A DNA stretch of 5,734 nucleotides from JARROD01 sp037384225 (GTDB taxonomy: Bacteria; Pseudomonadota; Gammaproteobacteria; Pseudomonadales; Cellvibrionaceae). Under the pieces are notes generated by a model. The model was given only the letters and a program-made list of their open reading frames with translations, was not told the origin of the DNA and did no database searches. The stretch is taken from positions 1-5,734 of the forward strand of contig JARROD010000395.1 of the NCBI GenBank assembly GCA_037384225.1, in the 5' to 3' direction. A program made the position numbers and the translations under genes. Positions 1 through 5,106 of the stretch are shown here, piece after piece (position 1 is the first letter of the stretch; the number at the start of each line of letters is the position of its first letter).

Positions 1-2
1 TG

Positions 3-110
3 AGATTTGGTGTAAAATTGCATGAGACCTTCTCCTCTTCTGAGTTTGGTGTTCACAACTACAAGTTTAGAAGGCTCCCGACGCGGGGCATCGGGAGAAG
101 GTCGTCATAA
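3..110 (+). CDS. 3' end of an upstream cassette ORF (partial, unknown)
   Basis: An open frame enters from the left edge and runs for 35 codons to a TAA at 108-110. The readable end is arginine-rich (it finishes RRLPTRGIGRRSS). The TAA falls just before a degenerate attC, which is where cassette genes usually stop. That position is the main reason to take it seriously. The product is not recognised and the frame is short, so it could be chance. The same bases also form inverted repeats (22-35 with 94-108, and 75-81 with 91-97). Confidence 0.3.
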   Translation, partial: RFGVKLHETFSSSEFGVHNYKFRRLPTRGIGRRSS

Positions 111-169
111 GTATCAAGGCGCTCAAACAAGGACGCAGCAAAGCTGCGCCGCTTAGCTTGGTGTTAGCA
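106..169 (+). repeat. attC site (short, degenerate 5' half) ending the upstream cassette
   Basis: The right end has the usual attC layout: GCTTAGCTTGGTG followed by the R' box GTTAGCA (163-169), with recombination expected between G163 and T164. Inside it, GG-CGCAGC (131-139) pairs with GCTGCGCC (143-150) around an AAA loop, leaving A133 unpaired. A single extrahelical base of this kind is typical of attC. The R'' half is poor: the stretch around 106-128 resembles the usual CTAACAAGGCGCTC only loosely. The right edge is secure because the following cassette ends with the matching R'' TGCTAAC at 678-684. Confidence 0.65.
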
Positions 170-782
170 GTCCCTTATGAATAGTGAAAAATATGAATTT
201 AAAGGATGGGTTGCTGGATTAAACGCTTCATTATTAATCCTTTGCATATGGTTGGTAATTGCTATATACCCGTCCGTAGTGAAAAACATAAGTGAATTCG
301 AAAAAATTGAGAACCTGTATTTACCAATTTTCTGTGTCGCCATAATATGGCTCGCCGTGTGTGAGTTCGGATATAACATATTGCTGTATTTACCTAAAGG
401 AGTAGCTTTAGAGTTAAACCCTGAATGTATTCGCGTTTGTACACCTTTTGGACTAAAAGAGATTCCGAGAAAAGCAGTAAAAGGCTGTAAAAATCCAGTA
501 CATAGAATGTCTCGGAGGCGGAAGTCTGGGCTTGTTATTATTTCGGTATCACCGGAGTGTCGGGTTGTCGGGCCACATGGTTTTAAGGTCAATCCTCGCT
601 TTCATGGAGCTTCAGTGGTGGGCGAAGATGAACAAACCATGGTTAAAAAAATTAGAACTTGGCGTAAATATAAAAGCTGCTAACAAAGCTATCAAATTGA
701 CGGCTTTTCCGTCGCCTGTTTTGTGGCCTAACGCTACGCTACCACAAAACAATCAACTCCAAAGCCGCAATTTATAGAGGCA
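164..782 (+). mobile_element. Integron gene cassette 1 (membrane protein cassette)
   Basis: The cassette starts at T164, right after G163 of the preceding R' box, and ends at the R' box of its own attC. The first bases (GTTAGCAG, counting G163) are the exact reverse complement of CTGCTAAC at 677-684, as expected when R' and R'' pair in the excised circle. It carries one gene in the usual orientation, starting 13 bases inside the left edge and stopping inside R''. No integrase gene or attI is in the window, so its mobility depends on a source elsewhere. Confidence 0.8.
177..683 (+). CDS. Cassette-borne two-TM membrane protein, possible PH-like domain
   Basis: I do not recognise a named family. 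The 168-residue product has two clear hydrophobic segments, at about residues 16-34 and 49-72. They are followed by a basic soluble domain of about 95 residues. The opening of that domain (ALELNPECIRV, then a turn and LKEIPRKAV) has the strand-turn-strand pattern seen in membrane-anchored bacterial PH-like proteins; this is inference from pattern only. Both segments would place the N-terminus and the C-terminal domain on the same side, probably cytoplasmic. The ATG lies 13 bases inside the cassette with only a weak Shine-Dalgarno, which is common for cassette genes. The stop TAA is part of the attC R'' box (TGCTAAC). The base composition is AT-richer than the eCIS genes downstream, consistent with separate acquisition. 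Confidence 0.75.
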   Translation: MNSEKYEFKGWVAGLNASLLILCIWLVIAIYPSVVKNISEFEKIENLYLPIFCVAIIWLAVCEFGYNILLYLPKGVALELNPECIRVCTPFGLKEIPRKAVKGCKNPVHRMSRRRKSGLVIISVSPECRVVGPHGFKVNPRFHGASVVGEDEQTMVKKIRTWRKYKSC

Positions 783-788
783 TTAGTT
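678..788 (+). repeat. attC site of cassette 1, with two extrahelical bases
   Basis: R'' is TGCTAAC (678-684). CTAT-AAATTG-CGGC (689-704, skipping C693 and A700) pairs perfectly with GCCGCAATTTATAG (764-777). This leaves exactly two unpaired bases, which read G and T on the recombinogenic bottom strand, the usual extrahelical pair. A 10-bp apical stem follows: TGTTTTGTGG (717-726) with CCACAAAACA (742-751) and a 15-base loop. A further small hairpin, GACGG/CCGTC, sits at 699-713. The right end is ATTAGTT (782-788), where R' normally begins with G. A782 therefore replaces the conserved G of the G^TT crossover triplet. Confidence 0.85.
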
Positions 789-1340
789 GCCAAAGTAAGT
801 GTCGTGAGCCAAAGAAAAATTGAAGTTGTTGAATACGATCCAGAATGGGCAATAAAGTTTGAATCGGAAAAGGTATTGTTGCAGGAAGCTATTGGCGATG
901 CTGCGTTAAATATCGAACACATTGGAAGTACATCTGTTTCAAGATTAATGGCTAAACCCATTATTGATATTCTGATAGAGGTTTCAAGTTTGCAATCATT
1001 GGATGCTAAAGACAAGAAGTTGGAATATCTCGGCTATGAAATAAAAGGTGAAAATGGCATTGAAGGGCGCCGCTATTTTCAAAAAGGTGGGAATCAGCGT
1101 ACCCATCATGTTCATGCTTTTCAGACCGGTGACGAAAATTTAACTCGTCATCGAGCTTTTAAGGAGTATCTAATTGCTCACCCTAAAATTTCAAAAGAGT
1201 ATGGCGTTATTAAAAAGCAAGCTGCTCGTAACTGTAAAAATGATAGCGTTTTGTATATGACCTTGAAGCATGAGTTTATTCAAAAGCATGAGAAATTGGC
1301 AATGCAGTGGTATGGCAACTAACAAGCGTTCTGCCTTTTC
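783..1340 (+). mobile_element. Integron gene cassette 2 (GrpB cassette), 3' end truncated
   Basis: The left edge is TTAGTTGCCA (783-792). Its exact reverse complement, TGGCAACTAA, recurs at 1313-1322 around the stop codon, so the R'/R'' pairing of a cassette is preserved. Past R'' (AACTAAC, 1317-1323) the start of an attC can be read (AAGCGTTCTGCC). No matching left-hand complement (GGCAGAACGCTT) or G^TT end follows. The attC is therefore incomplete, and the right edge given here is approximate. The next bases belong to a minus-strand gene. Confidence 0.72.
804..1322 (+). CDS. GrpB family protein (UPF0157, nucleotidyltransferase fold)
   Basis: This is a 172-residue member of the GrpB/UPF0157 family, small proteins of the nucleotidyltransferase superfamily whose substrate is mostly unknown. 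Some relatives are fused to coenzyme A biosynthesis enzymes. The family's features are in place: VEYDPEW at residues 9-15, the IEHIGSTSV glycine-serine motif at 37-45, and KPIIDILIEV at 51-60 carrying the acidic residue of the second strand. A GRRYF segment and a THHVHAF histidine motif follow, then the R-x-R-A-F/YL helix. The length is normal and no damage is visible. The start is GTG at 804 with only a weak Shine-Dalgarno, 21 bases inside the cassette. The TAA stop lies within the attC R'' box. GrpB-like genes are known cassette cargo. The specific reaction here cannot be stated from sequence. Confidence 0.92.
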   Translation: MSQRKIEVVEYDPEWAIKFESEKVLLQEAIGDAALNIEHIGSTSVSRLMAKPIIDILIEVSSLQSLDAKDKKLEYLGYEIKGENGIEGRRYFQKGGNQRTHHVHAFQTGDENLTRHRAFKEYLIAHPKISKEYGVIKKQAARNCKNDSVLYMTLKHEFIQKHEKLAMQWYGN

Positions 1341-1457
1341 AGGCTTTACTACCTTTAACAATTCTATTTTTTGTTGCGCTCCAACTGGCAATGTAATAAA
1401 GATAAGTGGTGCGGATACAACAATGAGATATATTTTCTTAAACAGGTTGTATAACAT
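1318..1457 (-). pseudogene. 5' end of a minus-strand secreted or lipid-anchored protein, truncated at the cassette edge
   Basis: On the minus strand an ATG at 1457 is preceded by AAAGGAG at good spacing. It opens a frame with a clear signal peptide: a short basic start (MLYNLFKKIY), a hydrophobic core (LIVVSAPLIFITLP) and a plausible cleavage site VGA-QQ near residue 27. About 19 mature residues follow (QQKIELLKVVKPEKAERLL). Beyond 1318 the frame stays open to 1191 but is simply the antisense of the GrpB gene. I therefore read it as a host gene cut by cassette DNA rather than a real 89-codon protein. The mature part is too short to name a family. An alternative is that this is a short intact gene overlapping the cassette; the strong RBS would fit either case. 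Confidence 0.5.
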
Positions 1458-2042
1458 GAAAGCACTCCTTTGGTAGTGGAAAGTTGCGCCGTGCGGTTGG
1501 AAATTCGGCGCGCGCCCCTGAAAATACCGCTCTAAAAGGTCCTGAGCTCGAAAATTTATGCAACGATAGGGTATACCCAAAGCGTTTGAGATTTAGGGGG
1601 AGGCGATTACAGCAATTTTTGGTCAAACTGGGTGACAAGATGAGCGATTTTATAGGTGATAAACGGCTTGTGATCGACAACATGCGCCTGAATGTGAACT
1701 CAGCTATAACTTGGTTGGGAAAAAGGGTGTTTATACTTCCTATACCCAGATTTCGCCATGCACAGGACAAAATTCGCTGAAAAGACTTTGGAAAAAGTAA
1801 ACTAGGCGAAATCAACATTCGATAATATAGCATCAGTTTAGGGTGCTACACTAGCAACTTCAAAATAGCAATACTTACCGAGGTGCTTTAATAACTTTAA
1901 GAGCATATATTAGCCTATATTTGTAATATATAGGATTGCTAATGATGAATCCTATTTTCTTTGGTATCGTAAGCCCAGGCCTATTTGGCGAATATAGAAA
2001 TTACAGCATAGCTGTCGGTTGAAGAGGCAAGGAATTAGCCTG
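1458..2042. other. Gene-poor spacer between the cassettes and the eCIS genes
   Basis: There is no recognisable gene here. The longest plus frame starts at a TTG (1484) and runs 98 codons to a stop at 1778-1780. Its second half is basic and contains LGDKMSDFIGDKRL, which I cannot assign to a family. A minus frame covers nearly the same stretch (down from 1833), and I see no good reason to prefer either. A GGCGCGCGCC palindrome sits at 1507-1516. The stretch from about 1800 to 2000 is AT-rich and holds the palindrome listed separately. It probably carries the promoter of the eCIS genes, but no convincing -35/-10 pair stands out. Confidence 0.5.
1910..1942. repeat. AT-rich imperfect palindrome
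   Basis: CCTATAT (1914-1920) pairs with ATATAGG (1928-1934) across a 7-base spacer. Outside it, TTAGC (1910-1914) pairs with GCTAA (1938-1942) after a short asymmetric bulge. There is no T-run after it, so it is not a standard terminator. Its position about 170 bases before the operon start would suit a regulator binding site; that is inference only. Confidence 0.4.
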
Positions 2043-2073
2043 CCGGAGCTGATGGTTATGAAACAGCTTCCGG
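2043..2073 (+). promoter_or_regulatory. 5' UTR hairpin covering a ribosome binding site and holding two ATGs in its loop
   Basis: CCGGAGCTG (2043-2051) pairs with CAGCTTCCGG (2064-2073), giving nine base pairs with one bulged A. The 12-base loop is ATGGTTATGAAA. The left arm contains GGAG (2045-2048), nine bases before the second loop ATG (2058), so the hairpin would mask that Shine-Dalgarno. There is no T-tract, so it is not a terminator. A role in controlling translation of the downstream operon is inference. Confidence 0.45.
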
Positions 2074-2108
2074 TCAATCTACAACATAATGACGGATGCA
2101 TTATATGA
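2058..2108 (+). CDS. Possible 16-residue leader peptide coupled to the DUF4255 gene
   Basis: The frame from ATG 2058 reads MKQLPVNLQHNDGCII and stops at TGA 2106-2108, which overlaps the next gene's ATG as ATGA. An ATG at 2052 in the same frame would add two residues. The frame is open back to 1998, so these codons could instead be the C-terminal remnant of a deleted upstream gene. The ATGA overlap supports translational coupling either way. The peptide has no recognisable family. Confidence 0.3.
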   Translation: MKQLPVNLQHNDGCII

Positions 2109-2710
2109 TTGATGGGGTTTTGGTTTTTCTTAAAAACCGTCTAAATAGTCATTTCAACGCCTTGTCGGGTTTGAGCTTGGACGATGGTGGTGAGGACCGT
2201 GTTGTCTTTATTGACGGCGAGACACTCGATCCGATCAGCTTCAAACTTGAAGCCGTTACTGTATTGTTGATGAATATCGAAGAGGAAAAAATATTACGCC
2301 CCGCCGACTTTCACTCCCGAATCAATGAAAGCGGTTCTTCAGAGCGGGCCAACCCGGAAATCCGTTTAAACCTTTATGTATTATTTGTCTCCCGTTTTAA
2401 ACAATACGAGCGGGGGCTTAATTACCTTTCTTTAATCGTTAAGTATTTTCAGGTAAACAGAGTATTCAATCGACAAAACTCCCCTGAATTAACCGGCGCG
2501 ATTAATCAGTTGAACGTAGAACTGATCACTTTACCGTTTTCCGAACAAAATGAGATCTGGAATGCGCTGCGTACCACCTATCATCCGTCGTTGCTTTATA
2601 AGGTGAAAATGGTAGTTTACTCCGACGAAAATGCCGTTGAGATGCCCGCTGTTTGCGAAACGGATATGTCTGTTCAGGAACGTTCTCCTCCGGCTGATAC
2701 TGATAGTTAA
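2105..2710 (+). CDS. eCIS tail-terminator protein, DUF4255 (Afp16/Pvc16-like)
   Basis: A 201-residue protein of the DUF4255 (Pvc16 N-terminal) family. In Afp/PVC-type contractile injection systems this protein caps the tube and sheath and sets tail length. It opens MIDGVLVFLKNRLN and continues with LDPISFKLEAVTVLLMNIEE, PEIRLNLYVLFVSRFKQYE, LSLIVKYFQ and TLPFSEQNEIWNALRTTYHP, in the family order. The last ~25 residues are a variable acidic tail. I chose ATG 2105 over ATG 2096 because it overlaps an upstream TGA (ATGA), has GACGG nine bases before it, and starts as relatives do. It looks undamaged, unlike the genes further down. Being first in the operon next to a sheath gene is typical of eCIS loci. 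Confidence 0.87.
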   Translation: MIDGVLVFLKNRLNSHFNALSGLSLDDGGEDRVVFIDGETLDPISFKLEAVTVLLMNIEEEKILRPADFHSRINESGSSERANPEIRLNLYVLFVSRFKQYERGLNYLSLIVKYFQVNRVFNRQNSPELTGAINQLNVELITLPFSEQNEIWNALRTTYHPSLLYKVKMVVYSDENAVEMPAVCETDMSVQERSPPADTDS

Positions 2711-2731
2711 AGGTAATATGATTAAAAAGCC

Positions 2732-3565
2732 ATGAAAAATAGAGTGCTTGCCAGAGTGGATTTTTATCACAGCTATTTTGAAAATGGTATTTTCAGTGGT
2801 GTTAAAGTTGAGCCGTTGTCTGAAACCACTCAAATTTTACGTAATTTTCGAGCGGGGATTAAACATCACGACGGCAGTTTTCGATTGTTTATAAACGTCG
2901 ATAATAGTTGTGATTCCTTTATAAATTTGGCGGTGGGCACTCGCTTACATTTTCGGCTGGTGTTGACTGATCCGGACTGGCCGCTGATGTCCGAACACAA
3001 TCACTTGCCTGCGCGGGGACGCCGTTTGTTCACCAATGTTGGCAACCCAGCCGAAGCAACTGAACTCAGTATAAAAACGCTGGATAAGCCGGTAGCGGGT
3101 GATCAATTCGGGCTGTTGGAAATTGAAATCACCCAAGCGATGATTGCAGCCGCTGNNNNNNNNNNNNNNNNNNNNNNNNNNNNNNNNNNNNNNNNNNNNN
3201 NNNNNNNNNNNNNNGATGTGGATCCACAGCGCAGCGAGAGCCCGATTCAGTTTCGAACAGTGGCCGCTGCCGATACGGCTGAGATGCCGATGCAGGAGCG
3301 CTTGAAAAATCAACTGTTAGCTCGGTATCCGGGTGCAATCTGCGTGCATTATGTGTCACAACAGCAAATAACCGGCCGCCAGCAGGGTGTTAGGAATATT
3401 CAATTGCAGCACAACGTCAGTCGGTTGCTGGATAATCTGCCTAACCCTTCTCTGAAAAATATAAGTCGTTTTACTCCGCAGGGAGGTGATAGCGATCAGG
3501 CACAGGACTCATTTTTTCAAGTCATTAAATATATTACTCATTCTTTTTCAACAAATGGAACTTAG
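2732..3565 (+). CDS. eCIS-associated protein of unknown function, interrupted by an assembly gap
   Basis: An unnamed protein of 277 residues, about 20 of them hidden by Ns. The start (VLARVDFYHSYFENGIFSG) resembles short N-terminal stretches of unnamed proteins that sit beside DUF4255 genes in eCIS loci. That is recollection, not a search result. The first half is mixed and strand-rich, with a LTDPDWPLMSEHNH segment near residues 83-96. The part after the gap is polar and ends FFQVIKYITHSFSTNGT. The frame is the same on both sides of the gap, so the gap length is at least frame-compatible. The best Shine-Dalgarno (AAAGG, 2709-2713) serves an ATG at 2718 whose frame stops after five codons. 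One extra A in the run at 2723-2729 would join that ATG to this gene, so a one-base error or mutation near the start is possible. It lies 21 bases after the DUF4255 gene and 27 before the sheath. Confidence 0.7.
   Translation: MKNRVLARVDFYHSYFENGIFSGVKVEPLSETTQILRNFRAGIKHHDGSFRLFINVDNSCDSFINLAVGTRLHFRLVLTDPDWPLMSEHNHLPARGRRLFTNVGNPAEATELSIKTLDKPVAGDQFGLLEIEITQAMIAAAXXXXXXXXXXXXXXXXXXXXDVDPQRSESPIQFRTVAAADTAEMPMQERLKNQLLARYPGAICVHYVSQQQITGRQQGVRNIQLQHNVSRLLDNLPNPSLKNISRFTPQGGDSDQAQDSFFQVIKYITHSFSTNGT
3156..3214. other. Assembly gap or masked stretch (59 N)
   Basis: There are 59 consecutive undetermined bases inside the gene at 2732-3565. The true content and length are unknown. The open frame resumes in phase on the right. 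Confidence 0.99.
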
Positions 3566-3592
3566 TTCTTTTTCTATAGACGGGATATAAAT

Positions 3593-4160
3593 ATGGCAAC
3601 TTATTCAACCCCAGATGTTTTCGTCGAAGAGATATCTACCTTCCCGCCTTCCGTGGCAGAGGTATCCACTGGTGGTGCCGGCCTTTATCGGTTATACCAA
3701 ACAGGGACTGTCAGCCAGTGAAGGACCAAAAACCTTGCGTATTAATACACTGCTTGAGTTTGAAGCGGCGTTTGGCAAAGCACCCGCCAGCCAGTTTACC
3801 TTGAGTGCCGACTACGATGCTGACAATGGTTTATGGAACCTGTCGTCGCTGGCGCGCACGGCGCCCGGTGCGGAGTATTTACTGCATTATTGCCTCGATA
3901 TGTATTTTAAAAACGGTGGTGGCAGTTGCTATATTATTTCTATCGGCAACTACCAGGATATTCGTGCTTTTACCGGTAAGGGGATCCTGGTGTGGGACGC
4001 TGCTGGCAACGATAACGAGTGGCGCTATGTCTCTGCCAGATGGCTGTTTAATATGATTGAAGAATCCAGCCGCAAAGCCAATGCCTTTGCTGTCTTTGAG
4101 CCCAACGATGCGACGACATGGCTGAAAGTCAAAGCCATGATTGAAAGTTACCTGTTTAAT
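3593..4160 (+). pseudogene. eCIS tail sheath protein, frameshifted and internally deleted
   Basis: The start is an unmistakable contractile-tail sheath: YSTPDVFVEEISTFPPSVAE, from ATG 3593 with GGGA eight bases upstream. After the codons for EVST (to 3670) the homologous text moves to another frame (VVPAFIGYTKQG from about 3672), consistent with one inserted base in CTGGTGGTG. Read unshifted, the product ends at 3721 after 42 residues. The shifted frame gives the N-terminal domain up to YIISIGNYQD. It then jumps at about 3957 directly into the C-terminal domain (IRAFTGKGILVW, NDNEWRYVSARWLFNMIEES, AVFEPNDATTWLKVKAMIE). Sheaths normally have a long domain between these two blocks and a conserved C-terminal handshake strand after them; both are absent. 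It cannot make a working sheath. The remaining frame runs on into a LysM fragment. Confidence 0.85.
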
Positions 4161-4247
4161 TGGCAGGTGGCTGCGGCCAATGAGCTAAATAATTTTCGGC
4201 GCTTGCTGCCGGGGCAGGAAATTGTTTTTCCGCCTATTGAAAAGTAA
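4161..4247 (+). pseudogene. C-terminal end of an eCIS LysM protein (Afp7-like), fused to the sheath remnant
   Basis: The final 28 codons of the sheath-derived frame do not look like sheath. They read WQVAAANELNNFRRLLPGQE followed by IVFPPIEK and a stop. This is the second half of a LysM domain, W..IA.AN.L.NPR.L.PGQ.I.IPP, which closes the Afp7/Pvc7-type inner baseplate protein. The usual isoleucine after WQV is missing and the NP is NF. The frame ends 21 bases before the VgrG-like start, where an Afp7 gene should end. The implied deletion removed the sheath end, any further sheath and tube genes, and most of the LysM gene. The TGGCAG at the join could have come from either parent. Confidence 0.65.
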
Positions 4248-4268
4248 GGACGATAAGCTGGATCGGCT

Positions 4269-4827
4269 ATGAGTGTTGTTGCCGCCACGATACTAAACAG
4301 TGAAGAAGGCGAACTGAGCCCCGAGTTTCGGGTTCTGTTTTTCAGCCCGGTCAGCAAATTGAAATTAGAATGCGATTTGAAGACCGGCCGCAAGAGGAGG
4401 CCACGCTATTTATCGGCGTCGTTGTGGGCCAGTCTGTCGTTAGTCGGGGTGTTCAATCTCAGTTGACCGTGAGCATAAAAGATATTGCGGTCAAGATGAC
4501 GCTCAACCGCAAGAGTAAAGTCCATCGCCAGCTCAGCGACACCGATATCATTTCTGCGCTGGCAGCTGACTATGGTTTCACCGCCGGAGGCGTGAGTGCC
4601 ACAGAGCCGGTGCACGAGGAGCTGTTGCAGTATTACAGCACTGACTGGGATTTTCTGATGCTGCGGGTTTATGGGTGACGGTGGACGACGGCAGCCTCAG
4701 TGCTCGGCGGGATGTTTTGCAGGGCAGTGCCGCCCACCGTTTTGAATACGGGTTAAATCCCGTGCTGGCCTTTTCCATGGAACTGGATTCCAGCCGCCAG
4801 CCGCAGGCACTGCAGGGTATGGCCTGA
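4269..4827 (+). pseudogene. eCIS spike protein, VgrG-like (Afp8/Pvc8), broken into three frames
   Basis: Three consecutive segments in three frames together give the N-terminal part of a VgrG/gp27-like spike-hub protein. Segment one starts at ATG 4269 (MSVVAATILNSEE to SPEFRVL, about 4336). Segment two (about 4337-4668) gives VFQPGQQIEIRMRFED, ATLFIGVVVGQSV, KDIAVKMTLNRKSK, LSDTDIISALAADYGFTAGG and YYSTDWDFLMLR. Segment three (4675-4827) gives VTVDDGSLSARRDVLQG and HRFEYGLNPVLAFSMELDSS. Compared with the family, roughly 35 residues are missing at the first join and a few at the second. Everything past QALQGMA is gone, including the beta-helix spike. It would have carried the cell-puncturing tip. 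I see no way for it to make a functional product unless the frames are sequencing errors, which would not restore the missing blocks. Confidence 0.83.
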
Positions 4828-4866
4828 GTTGATGTTAAATAATTGAGGGTAATTCGGGGTAACGCT

Positions 4867-5106
4867 ATGAGTGAAATTTCATTAAAACTTAGTGTCGAGG
4901 AAGCCAATCTGGTGTTGGAAGGGTTGGGGAATCTGCCGTTTGTGAAGGTCCACGAGCTTATTCGCAAAATTCACGGCCAGGCCAGCAGACAGCTGCAGTC
5001 GCCGGAGGTTCCAACGCCGGAAATCAGCAGCGCTTCAGTGGCGAGTATCACTGAAATTGACAGTGAACCTCAGACCGTCCTGAATACCGGCGCCGATAGA
5101 AAATGA
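4867..5106 (+). CDS. Small eCIS-associated protein, 79 aa
   Basis: A short, apparently intact protein. Residues 1-45 are a conserved-looking amphipathic block (LKLSVEEANLVLEGLGNLPF, then VKVHELIRKIHGQASRQL), probably two or three helices. The remaining ~34 residues are a low-complexity polar tail. Short proteins with this EANLVLEGLG-LPF-KV-ELI pattern occur near phage-tail-like clusters, but I know of no assigned function. I chose ATG 4867 with GGGG about ten bases upstream, rather than a TTG at 4843 that would add eight residues without an RBS. Its TGA overlaps the next ATG (ATGA at 5103-5106), so the two genes are translationally coupled. Its place between the spike and gp25 genes suggests a baseplate accessory or chaperone, by context only. 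It is one of the few undamaged genes in this part. Confidence 0.75.
   Translation: MSEISLKLSVEEANLVLEGLGNLPFVKVHELIRKIHGQASRQLQSPEVPTPEISSASVASITEIDSEPQTVLNTGADRK

Noticed and set aside
164..592. 142-codon minus-strand frame opposite the cassette 1 gene
   Set aside because: It is antisense to a cassette gene with proper edges, has no ribosome binding site, and shows no family pattern.
532..777. 81-codon plus frame overlapping the end of cassette 1 and its attC
   Set aside because: It runs through the structured attC in a different frame from the real gene, with no RBS and no recognisable domain.
734..1015. 93-codon minus-strand frame
   Set aside because: It is the shadow of the GrpB gene and attC; its content is fully explained by the plus strand.
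1484..1780. 98-codon plus frame from TTG
   Set aside because: Not called as a gene: TTG start, no family, and a long minus frame covers the same bases. Mentioned in the spacer entry instead.
2043..2073. Rho-independent terminator
   Set aside because: The stem is good but no T-run follows and a gene begins 32 bases later.
2531..2833. 100-codon minus-strand frame across the DUF4255/277-aa gene junction
   Set aside because: It is antisense to two plus-strand genes with clear homology and spacing.
2945..3359. Minus-strand frames crossing the N gap
   Set aside because: They depend on undetermined bases being open and are antisense to the 277-aa gene.
3805..4056. 83-codon plus frame inside the sheath remnant
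   Set aside because: The frame that matches sheath family motifs is a different one; this is its shadow.
4578..4967. 129-codon minus-strand frame opposite the VgrG remnant and small gene
   Set aside because: The plus strand carries recognisable VgrG text throughout; the minus frame reflects GC-rich codon use.
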